The position numbers and the translations under genes are program-made. 64,000 bases of DNA. It comes from Chelativorans sp. ZYF759 (GTDB taxonomy: Bacteria; Pseudomonadota; Alphaproteobacteria; Rhizobiales; Rhizobiaceae). Below the pieces are notes generated by a model that saw only the letters and a program-made list of their open reading frames with translations, made no database searches and was not told where the DNA came from. The stretch covers positions 265,369-329,368 of the forward strand of contig NZ_WVVV01000004.1 in assembly GCF_012911015.1 (NCBI RefSeq), written 5' to 3'. Of this stretch, positions 48,151 to 55,636 are shown piece by piece (within the stretch, counting starts at the first letter, position 1; every line of letters starts with the position of its first letter).

Positions 48151-50352
48151 CTAGTTTCCCAGGATCACATCCATGATGGAACCGATCCGGCCCCCGTTCT
48201 GCCGACCGACTTCGGCGGGCGGAAGCGGACGGTCGATCGAACCGGTATGGCCGTACCCGCCATCGCCGGCCACGGGCTGGACGGGGAAGGCTGGCTCGCG
48301 CTCGCGCTCGGCGCGCAGCACATCCTCGATGCGCTGCATGGTGCCGCCCTGCCAGTCCCCCGGAAGGGCAGCGACGGGCACACCCTCATGGGCGGACGCC
48401 ATGAAGCGGCTGAAAGCCTGCGCAGGCAGCGAGCCGCCGGTGATGTTGTTCATCGGCTTGCCGTCGTCATTGCCGAACCATACGCCGGTGGTCAGCTTTG
48501 CCGTGTAGCCCACGAACCAGGCATCGCGTGAGTTCTGGCTGGTGCCGGTCTTGCCGGCTGCAGGCCAGCCGGCAATCGCGGCGTTGCGTCCGGTCCCGTC
48601 CTTCAGCGTCTCGGCCATCATCGCGTTCATCATGCCCACCACGTGGGGGCTGACCACCTGCGGTCCGCGCTGCGGGCTCATTTCATAGAGTATCTTGCCG
48701 GCTTCCGTGGTGATGCGCCGCACGAAATGCATCTCGGGGCGGTAGCCACCGTTGGAGAAGGGCACGAAGGCTGAAGTGAGTTCGAGCGGCGTGACTTCCG
48801 ACGTGCCAAGCGCGATCGAGGCGTTGGGCTCGAGGTCGGACTGGATGCCCATGCGCCAGGCGCTCTCGACGACCGATTCCGGTCCCACTTCCATCGCGAG
48901 TTGCGCGGCAATCGAATTCGAGGACTTCGCCAGCGCTTCCGACAGCGTCATCGGTCCCTCGTAACGGCCACGGAAATTCTCCGGCGCCCAGCGACCGAAA
49001 CGTACGGGCTGGTCGTTGCGGATCGTGTCGGGGAAGAGACCCCTCTCCAGGGCTGCCATGAACACGAACGGCTTGAAGGCGGAGCCCGGCTGGCGGCGGG
49101 CTTCCGAGGCCCGGTCGAACTGGCTCGTGGCATAATCGTAGCCGCCCACCATGGCGCGGACGGCACCGGTCGAATCCATCGATACCAACGCTGCCTGGCT
49201 GGCATTCGCCTTGTCACGGTTCTCGTCGATGATCGCGCGGATGGTGCGTTCGGCCTGCCTCTGCAGATTGAGGTCGATCGTGGTCTCCACGATGATGTCG
49301 TCGCGGACATCGCCGATCAGACGCCGCAGCTCGCCCATCACCCGGTCGGCGGCATAATGTTCGGACCCGGTCCAAAAGGCCGGCGCACGGGTGGCCGGCG
49401 CGCTCATGGCCGATGCCATCTCGCTGTCGCCGATCATGCCCTGATCGCGCATGGCGGCGAGAACGAGCTGCGAGCGCGCCTCGGCCGCCTGCGGATCGCG
49501 GGCCGGCGACAGGCGCGACGGCGCGACCAGGAGACCCGCCAGGAGAGCAGATTCCGACAGGGTGATGTCGCGGGCCGATTTATTGAAATAGCGCCGCGAG
49601 GCCGCCTCGACGCCATAGGCGCCGGAGCCGAAATAAACGCGGTTGAGATACATCTCGAGGATCTGTTCCTTGGAGAACTCCGCCTCGAGCCAGAATGCCA
49701 TCAGCACTTCCTGAACCTTGCGCTCGATGGTTCGCGACGGATCGAGGAAGAGGTTCTTGGCCAGCTGCTGGCTGATCGTGGAGCCGCCCTGCACCAAGCG
49801 GCGGTTGACGACATTCTCGACCATAGCCCGCGAAAGGCCGATCGGGTCTACGCCGAAATGGGAAAAGAAGCGGCGATCCTCGATGGCCACGACAGCCTTC
49901 GGCAAGTGGGGCGACATTTCATGGAGGCCAACCGCCTGGCCGCCAGTCATGCCGCGATTGGCAACCAGTTCCCCGTCGACGGCGACGATCTTGACGTTTG
50001 GGGGTCGGTCGGGAACCGACCAGGTGGTGGCTGCCGGCATGCTCGCACCGTAATAGACCACCACCCCCACTCCCGCGATGCCGGCCCAGAGGGCAAGCAC
50101 CAGCGACCAGTAGACCATGCCGCGCAGAAAACCGAACAAACCGCCGCGGCGCTTCGCCTTGCGGCCGGAAGTGCCACGCTTTCGGCTCGCGGGCTGGGCG
50201 CGTCCATTGCTGGTGCGCGATGACGAATTCGGCTTGCGCTTTCCCTTGGTCGGCAGAACGCGATCCTCCTCGCTGAGAGACAGGCCGTTGTCGGAGCGCC
50301 CGGGCGCATCGAAGCTCGGTTCGATTCGTCTCATGTCAGAGTTGCCCGTCAT
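48151..50352 (-). CDS. Penicillin-binding protein 1A (bifunctional peptidoglycan synthase)
   Basis: The protein is 733 aa from ATG 50352 (GTG 50361 and ATG 50334 are alternatives). A basic cytoplasmic tail and one membrane helix (WSLVLALWAGIAGVGVVVYY) are followed by a GT51 transglycosylase domain (EDRRFFSHFGVDPIGLSRA, GGSTISQQLAKNLFL) and a transpeptidase domain. The transpeptidase motifs are SAFK in PGSAFKPFVFM, SSN in AKSSNSIAAQ and KTG in AAGKTGTSQN. It polymerises and crosslinks peptidoglycan in the periplasm. Confidence 0.94.
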   Translation of the reverse strand: MTGNSDMRRIEPSFDAPGRSDNGLSLSEEDRVLPTKGKRKPNSSSRTSNGRAQPASRKRGTSGRKAKRRGGLFGFLRGMVYWSLVLALWAGIAGVGVVVYYGASMPAATTWSVPDRPPNVKIVAVDGELVANRGMTGGQAVGLHEMSPHLPKAVVAIEDRRFFSHFGVDPIGLSRAMVENVVNRRLVQGGSTISQQLAKNLFLDPSRTIERKVQEVLMAFWLEAEFSKEQILEMYLNRVYFGSGAYGVEAASRRYFNKSARDITLSESALLAGLLVAPSRLSPARDPQAAEARSQLVLAAMRDQGMIGDSEMASAMSAPATRAPAFWTGSEHYAADRVMGELRRLIGDVRDDIIVETTIDLNLQRQAERTIRAIIDENRDKANASQAALVSMDSTGAVRAMVGGYDYATSQFDRASEARRQPGSAFKPFVFMAALERGLFPDTIRNDQPVRFGRWAPENFRGRYEGPMTLSEALAKSSNSIAAQLAMEVGPESVVESAWRMGIQSDLEPNASIALGTSEVTPLELTSAFVPFSNGGYRPEMHFVRRITTEAGKILYEMSPQRGPQVVSPHVVGMMNAMMAETLKDGTGRNAAIAGWPAAGKTGTSQNSRDAWFVGYTAKLTTGVWFGNDDGKPMNNITGGSLPAQAFSRFMASAHEGVPVAALPGDWQGGTMQRIEDVLRAEREREPAFPVQPVAGDGGYGHTGSIDRPLPPAEVGRQNGGRIGSIMDVILGN

Positions 50353-50597
50353 CCCCGTCACCGGAAGCCGTTTCAGCGAATTGCCCCGGATGCGCTGCAG
50401 GCTAAATGCGGCGATTTAAGGGGGGGTTAAACTGATCGCTCCCGATGGCCGCGGACAATCGGTGCTGCCCGCCAATGCCGATAACGCGCCGTTAACGGTA
50501 TTGGATAAAGTTCTGCGCAGATGAGGCCGCCTTAATGCTTCGCACCTGGCTGCGAGCGCATAATTGCGCCAGTTGCACCGAGGCAGCGAGGCAGGTC

Positions 50598-51713
50598 ATG
50601 AGCAGCGGAAGAGCAGGCGGAGCGGATCCGCGCGTGACCTGGGTGGATGCCGCCAAGGGCATCTGCATCATCTTCGTCGTCATGATGCATTCGACGCTGG
50701 GCGTCGGCATCGCCATGGGCGGCCAAGGGTTCATGCATGACGTCGTGGCCTTCGCCCGCCCGTTCCGGATGCCGGACTTCTTCCTTCTGTCAGGGCTATT
50801 CCTCGGCCTCGTCATCGACCGGCCATGGCTGCGCTACATCGATCGCAAGGTCGTGCACTTCGCCTATTTCTACGTTCTGTGGCTGACCATACAGTTCGCC
50901 TTCAAGGCGCCAGGCATGGCGATGGAGGGCGGGTGGACTGCACCCGTGCAGGAATATCTCTGGGCCTTCGTTCAGCCCTACGGGGCACTGTGGTTCATCT
51001 ACATCCTGCCGCTGTTCTTCCTCTTCACGCGGCTGGTGAAGCGGCTGCCGGTGTGGTTCGTGTTCGTCTGGGCGGCGGCGCTGGAAATCATGCCGATTCA
51101 TACCGGATGGCTGATCTTCGACGAGTTCTGCGCACGCTATGTGTATTTCTTCGTGGGTTATGCCTTCGCCCAGAACGTGTTTCACCTGGCCATCTGGATG
51201 CGCACCCACCGCAAGGCGGCGCTGGCGTTCCTGGCCTGGTGGGCGGTGGTCAACGGCGTGCTGGTCTTCACCGCGGCGCCCGAGATGCTGGCCGGCCTGA
51301 TTCCACCGGACGGGGAAGTGACCGGCGGCACGGGCGGTATTGCGGAGCTGCCATTTGTTTCGCTCCTGCTCGGCCTGGCGGGCGCGGCGGCCGTCGTGGC
51401 AGTCGCCTCGTTGGTGGCGACCAAGGATTGGGCAGCCTGGCTCTCCTGGCTGGGTGCCCATTCGATCGTGGTCTATCTCGCCTTCTTCCTGCCGATGGCG
51501 ATGACGCGCGTCGTGCTGGTGCGCACCGGCATCATCACCGATGTCGGACTGGTGGCGTTGATGGTCACGATCGCCGGCATCGTGGGGCCCGTCATCCTCT
51601 TCCTCGCGGTGAAGAAGACCGGCTGGGGCAAGTTCCTGTTCGGGCGGCCCGACTGGGCCTGGATCGACAAGTCGGGACGCGTCAGGCCGACGGCGCCGCA
51701 GCCGGCCGAGTAG
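50598..51713 (+). CDS. Acyltransferase 3 family membrane protein
   Basis: This 371-aa, roughly ten-helix membrane protein starts with the family pattern TWVDAAKGICIIFVVMMHST, containing the conserved histidine, and then has RMPDFFLLSGLFLGL. Such enzymes O-acylate sugars or exported glycans. The donor and acceptor are unknown. ATG 50598 is preceded by AGGCAGG; an upstream in-frame ATG at 50535 would add 21 residues that look unrelated to the family. Confidence 0.85.
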   Translation: MSSGRAGGADPRVTWVDAAKGICIIFVVMMHSTLGVGIAMGGQGFMHDVVAFARPFRMPDFFLLSGLFLGLVIDRPWLRYIDRKVVHFAYFYVLWLTIQFAFKAPGMAMEGGWTAPVQEYLWAFVQPYGALWFIYILPLFFLFTRLVKRLPVWFVFVWAAALEIMPIHTGWLIFDEFCARYVYFFVGYAFAQNVFHLAIWMRTHRKAALAFLAWWAVVNGVLVFTAAPEMLAGLIPPDGEVTGGTGGIAELPFVSLLLGLAGAAAVVAVASLVATKDWAAWLSWLGAHSIVVYLAFFLPMAMTRVVLVRTGIITDVGLVALMVTIAGIVGPVILFLAVKKTGWGKFLFGRPDWAWIDKSGRVRPTAPQPAE

Positions 51714-51718
51714 CCCCA

Positions 51719-52336
51719 TCAGCTGTGGGCGAAGATGTCGGCTTCGTCCCAGCCCATCAGGTCGAGTCTGGCCCGGGTCGGCAGGAAGCGGAAACAGGCT
51801 TCCGCCTCGTCCATGCGCCCTTCCCGCTCCAGCCGCCCGATGAGCTTGTCGCGCAGCGCGTGGAGGTGCAGCACGTCCGAGGCGGCATATTCCAGCTGTT
51901 CGGGGCTCAGCGTTTCGGCGGCCCAGTCGGAGGATTGCTGGACCTTGGACAGCGACACGCCGAGAAGCTCGTTGCAGATGTCCTTGAGGCCGTGCCGGTC
52001 GGTGTAGGTGCGGGTCAGGCGCGAGGCGATCTTGGTGCAGAAGATCGGCCCGGTCACCACACCGAATGCGTGTTCGAGCACGGCGACGTCGAAGCGCGCG
52101 AAATGGAAGATCTTGGTGATCGCCGGGTCGCCCAGGAGCGCGGCGAGGTTGGGCGCCTCCTTCTGGCCCTTGGCGATCTGCACCACGTCGGCCGAACCGT
52201 CGCCCGGCGAGAGCTGCACGACGCAGAGCCGGTCGCGATGCGGCTTGAGACCGAGCGTCTCGGTGTCGATGGCGACCGCCTCGCCCTGGTAATGGGACAG
52301 GTCGGCAAGATCGCCCCTATGGAAACGGATCGTCAT
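51719..52336 (-). CDS. Ribonuclease D-like 3'-5' exonuclease (catalytic domain only)
   Basis: The protein is 205 aa with the DEDDy exonuclease motifs: VAIDTETLGL (Exo I), KIFHFARFDVAVL (Exo II) and YAASDVLHLHALRDKL (Exo III). It is about half the length of E. coli RNase D because the HRDC domains are missing, as is common for short alphaproteobacterial paralogues. It probably trims 3' ends of structured RNA. Its start overlaps the dipeptidase stop by one base. Confidence 0.9.
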   Translation of the reverse strand: MTIRFHRGDLADLSHYQGEAVAIDTETLGLKPHRDRLCVVQLSPGDGSADVVQIAKGQKEAPNLAALLGDPAITKIFHFARFDVAVLEHAFGVVTGPIFCTKIASRLTRTYTDRHGLKDICNELLGVSLSKVQQSSDWAAETLSPEQLEYAASDVLHLHALRDKLIGRLEREGRMDEAEACFRFLPTRARLDLMGWDEADIFAHS

Positions 52337-53730
52337 CAGCGCGCCCCCGCATTGGCCAGCGCATCCAGGATGCGTGCCCAGCTTCGCTGGCCCTTGTGGA
52401 AGGAGGCGAGATTGTACTTCTCGTTGGGCGAATGGATGCGGTCATCCTCGAGCGCATAGCCGACAAGCAGCGACTCCATGCCCAGCATGGACTTGAAATC
52501 GCCCACGATGGGGATCGAGCCGCCCATGGCGATCATGACAGCCGGCTTGTTCCATTCATCCGTCAGCGCACCCTGCGCGGTGGTGAGGAAGGGTGAATCG
52601 TAGGAAAGCTGGATAGCCGGCGAGCCGCCATGCTCGTGGAATTCGACCGAGCAGTCGGCAGGGATACGCGCCCGCACGAAATCGCGGAAGGCGGCGCGGA
52701 TCCGGGCCGGGTCCTGGCTATGGACGAGGCGGAACGACACTTTGGCGGAGGCTTCGGCCGCGATCACGGTCTTGAAGCCCTTGCCGGTATAGCCGCCATT
52801 GATGCCGTTGAACTCGGCCGTCGGCCGCGCCCAGACGAGTTCGAGCAGCGAGCGGCCCGTCTCGCCGGACGGCTCGGACAGGCCGATGGGGCCCAGGAAT
52901 TTCTCGGCCGTCTGGCCGAGGCCCTTCCAGGATTCCAGGATCTGGGTCGGGGTCTCGTCGACACCATCATAGAAGCCGGGGATGGTGATGCGGCCGGTCT
53001 CGTCATGGATGTCGGCGAGCACCTTGGCGAGGATGCGGATCGGATTGGCGGCCGCACCGCCGAAATGGCCCGAATGCAGGTCACGATTGGCCGCCTTGAC
53101 GGTGATCTCCTCGCCGACCAGCCCGCGCAGCCCGACGGAGATGGCGGGCGTCTCCGCATCCCACATGCCGGTGTCGCAGACCAAAGCGAAATCGGCCTTC
53201 AGCTCGTCTGCATTCGCCTCGATGAAGGGTTTCAGCGAGGGCGAGCCCGACTCTTCCTCGCCCTCGAAGAGGATGGTGATGCGGCAGGGCAGCGAGCCAT
53301 GCACGGCCTTCCAGGCGCGGCAGGCCTCGACGAAGGTCATGAGCTGGCCCTTGTCGTCCGAAGAACCGCGCCCGGTGATGACCTTGACGCCTTCGCGCTC
53401 CTTCAGCGCGGGGTCGAAGGGGTCGTCTTCCCAGAGTTCCAGCGGGTCGACCGGCTGCACGTCGTAATGGCCGTAGAAGAGCACGTGCGGGGCGCCCGCC
53501 GGCCCCTCGTGATGGGCGACGACCATCGGATGGCCGGGCGTGTCGCGGACGCTCGCGTCGAACCCGATCGACTTCAGATCGGCGACCAGCCATTCGGCGG
53601 CGCGGCGACACTCGGCGTTGTAGGCCGGGTCGGTCGAGATGGAGGGGATGCGGAGCAATGCGAACAGGCGTTCGACGCTGGCGTTGATCTCGGTATCGAG
53701 TGTGTCGAGGACGGGGGTAACTGCGGACAT
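52336..53730 (-). CDS. M20 family dipeptidase
   Basis: This 464-aa metallopeptidase has the M20 signature VLFYGHYDVQPVDPLELW (metal-binding His and Asp), GRGSSDDKGQLMTF and FEGEEESGSPSLKPF (catalytic Glu). A dimerisation domain (LRGLVGEEITVKAANRDLHS) is inserted. It is a cytosolic dipeptidase-like enzyme of unknown specificity. Confidence 0.92.
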   Translation of the reverse strand: MSAVTPVLDTLDTEINASVERLFALLRIPSISTDPAYNAECRRAAEWLVADLKSIGFDASVRDTPGHPMVVAHHEGPAGAPHVLFYGHYDVQPVDPLELWEDDPFDPALKEREGVKVITGRGSSDDKGQLMTFVEACRAWKAVHGSLPCRITILFEGEEESGSPSLKPFIEANADELKADFALVCDTGMWDAETPAISVGLRGLVGEEITVKAANRDLHSGHFGGAAANPIRILAKVLADIHDETGRITIPGFYDGVDETPTQILESWKGLGQTAEKFLGPIGLSEPSGETGRSLLELVWARPTAEFNGINGGYTGKGFKTVIAAEASAKVSFRLVHSQDPARIRAAFRDFVRARIPADCSVEFHEHGGSPAIQLSYDSPFLTTAQGALTDEWNKPAVMIAMGGSIPIVGDFKSMLGMESLLVGYALEDDRIHSPNEKYNLASFHKGQRSWARILDALANAGAR

Positions 53731-53979
53731 GGCCTACCTTTCGATTCTTCGGGCGCGACACTAGCGAGGGCGGTCGCGAAAGGGAACGGGGACAGGGTGA
53801 TTGGGGGCTCTGCCCTCTCCAGTAGCCCCCTTCCCGGCAGTGGAGAAGGAGCAAGGTTGGCGATCGCCAATGACAACAGTCGCGGCCGCCCTCCCGCATG
53901 TCCGGTGCACACCGAGCAAGGGCTGGGGGGGAGATTCGAGGCGCAGACTGTTGGCAGATGGTGACAGGGGGTGGGCTTC

Positions 53980-54165
53980 TTGATGGCGCAGACCCCTCAT
54001 CCGACCTCCGCCTCGCCGTTCGGCAAGCTCACGGCTCGTTGTCGGCCACCTTCTCCCACAAGGGGAGAAGGGGAGTCGCGGCGCGCCCGCGTCCCCTCCG
54101 CAAAGACTGAAGAATGGCGTGGAGGGGCGGCGCGTCAGCGCCGAGACGGATGGGGGGTATGCCAG
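53980..54165. repeat. Intergenic repeat element with hairpin, rhizobial type
   Basis: The 487-bp gap 53731-54217 has no credible gene. Its centre reads CCCTCATCCGACC, then CCACCTTCTCCCACAAGG and GGAGAAGGGG. This pattern recurs in intergenic regions of many Hyphomicrobiales genomes. CCTTCTCCC (54049-54057) and GGGAGAAGG (54063-54071) form a 9-bp stem with a 5-nt loop. A second stretch near 54118-54160 (GGAGGGGCGGCGCGTCAGCG) looks like another known repeat type. Family membership is from memory, not a search. Confidence 0.5.
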
Positions 54166-54217
54166 CGTCAAATAAGCCAAACCCTTGGAAGGGCCAGCTA
54201 GTGCAAGTCACCAATCC

Positions 54218-55192
54218 TCACCCGATCATCCCGGCAAACAGCCCCGCATCCACATTGCCGCCCGTCAGCACCGCGGCGACGATCCGTCCCTTCACGTCGA
54301 GGCGGCCCTCGAGCAGCGCCGCCAGCGCGACGGCGCCGGAGGGTTCGACCACCAGCTTGAACTCGCGAAAGGCGAAGGCCACTGCGCGCTTGACCTCGTC
54401 ATCCGAGACGGTGAGCCCGCCGGCCACGTGATGGCGGTTGACGGCGAAAGTGAGTTCGCCTGGTTCGCTCGACAGCAGGCCGTCGCAGATCGAGCCCGAG
54501 TTTTTGGCATTGGAAAGGCGGTGGCCAGCCGCAAAGGAACGCGCCTGGTCGTCAAAACCTTGCGGCTCGACCATCCAGATGCGCGCCGACGGGGCGCGGT
54601 CGTGGATGGCGAGCGCACAGCCGGCGGTCAGGCCGCCCCCGCCGCAGGGGATCAGCACCGCCTCGGGCAATACGCCAAGCGCCTTCAGATCCTCGACGAT
54701 CTCGCGGCCGACGGTCCCCTGCCCCGCCATGATGTGGAAATCGTCGAAGGGCGGCACGAACACGGAGCCGCGCTTGTCGGTCAGCGCGCGCGCCATCGCA
54801 TAACGATCGTCGCGGTCGCGGTCGAAGAGGATCAGTTCGGCCCCGGCTCGCCGCGTGCGGTCCAGCTTCGAGGCGGGGCTGTCGGCCGGCATCAGGCAGG
54901 TCACCGGAATGCCGAGGATCTGCCCGGCTGTTGCAACGCCCTGCGCGTGGTTGCCCGACGAGACCGCCACGACACCATTCTGGCGCTCGGCCTCGGGAAT
55001 GCGCGACAGGCGGTTATAGGCGCCGCGAAACTTGAACGATCCGGTGCGCTGCAACATCTCGGACTTCAGGAAGACGCGCGCGCCGGTGATGGCGTCAAGT
55101 TCCGGCGAGGTCAGAAGTGGCGTGCGGCGTGCCACCCCGGCAATCGCGCGAGCGGCGTCTTCGACATCGGCCGCGGTCGGAAGTTCGAGCAT
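54218..55192 (-). CDS. Threonine/serine dehydratase, PLP-dependent
   Basis: The protein is 324 aa, fold type II PLP enzyme. The Schiff-base lysine is in QRTGSFKFRGAYNRL, the phosphate-binding loop is IPCGGGGLTAG, and SSGNHAQGVA is the asparagine loop. There is no C-terminal ACT regulatory domain, so it resembles catabolic threonine dehydratase or eukaryotic-type serine racemase/dehydratase more than biosynthetic IlvA. Confidence 0.9.
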   Translation of the reverse strand: MLELPTAADVEDAARAIAGVARRTPLLTSPELDAITGARVFLKSEMLQRTGSFKFRGAYNRLSRIPEAERQNGVVAVSSGNHAQGVATAGQILGIPVTCLMPADSPASKLDRTRRAGAELILFDRDRDDRYAMARALTDKRGSVFVPPFDDFHIMAGQGTVGREIVEDLKALGVLPEAVLIPCGGGGLTAGCALAIHDRAPSARIWMVEPQGFDDQARSFAAGHRLSNAKNSGSICDGLLSSEPGELTFAVNRHHVAGGLTVSDDEVKRAVAFAFREFKLVVEPSGAVALAALLEGRLDVKGRIVAAVLTGGNVDAGLFAGMIG

Positions 55193-55312
55193 GATGGGCG
55201 ATCCGTTGCGAGGAAAGCGGCAACGCTACGCGAAGCCCGCGCGACAGCAAAGGACCCGACCTTGGTCCAGGCCGGCGGCGGGCGAAAATACGGTGATGTC
55301 GGAGGCCCCGGC

Positions 55313-55351
55313 AAAAAAGTGCCGCCGTGGTGGAGGGGGAACCACGGCGGC
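55313..55351 (-). terminator. Rho-independent terminator of the candidate sRNA
   Basis: An 11-bp perfect GC-rich stem (55351-55341 with 55331-55321) with a 9-nt loop is followed on the minus strand by AC and six T (55318-55313). It is the strongest terminator-like structure in the gap. It faces the minus strand, away from polA. Confidence 0.8.
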
Positions 55352-55460
55352 CTTTGTCAAAACGGAGCGGCAGCCCGGAGAGGGGGGATGAGGCTGCCGC
55401 TCTGTCCGGTTTAGGCGGGGGACGGGCCTTAATTCCGGACTTCGGCATCAATTGCCGATG
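55313..55460 (-). ncRNA. Candidate trans-acting sRNA with C-rich anti-Shine-Dalgarno loops (alpha-r7/CCUCCUCC-type)
   Basis: On the minus strand the gap between the dehydratase and polA encodes a series of stem-loops. GTCCGG/CCGGAC (55440-55405) encloses a loop containing GTCCCCCGCC. GAGCGGCAGCC/GGCTGCCGCTC (55402-55365, 11 bp) has loop TCATCCCCCCTCTCCG. GCCGCCGTGGT/ACCACGGCGGC (55351-55321, 11 bp) has loop TCCCCCTCC and is followed by ACTTTTTT, a Rho-independent terminator. All three loops expose C-rich sequence complementary to Shine-Dalgarno sites. From memory, the Hyphomicrobiales alpha-r7 sRNAs have a similar architecture, size and polA neighbour. The 5' end is inferred from a promoter-like sequence. 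Confidence 0.72.
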
Positions 55461-55466
55461 ACCGAA

Positions 55467-55495
55467 AAATTGGAATTCGAACGTGGCAATTCAAG
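55467..55495 (-). promoter_or_regulatory. Possible promoter of the candidate sRNA
   Basis: On the minus strand CTTGAA (55495-55490) and CAATTT (55472-55467) are 17 bases apart. CTTGA is the usual alphaproteobacterial -35 core and also fits RpoH-type promoters. The -10 is weak. It would start transcription near 55460. Confidence 0.4.
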
Positions 55496-55636
55496 GGCAC
55501 GAACATTACAAGTACGTAACATGGACGTGATCCTTGCCAGCCCTTGTCAGTAGCGGGTTCCTGATGTTCCAGCATGTGCTTTCTGCGGTGCATTGACGAT
55601 GGACATGTCCCCCTCCCCGCGCTACCCGTTTGCGCC

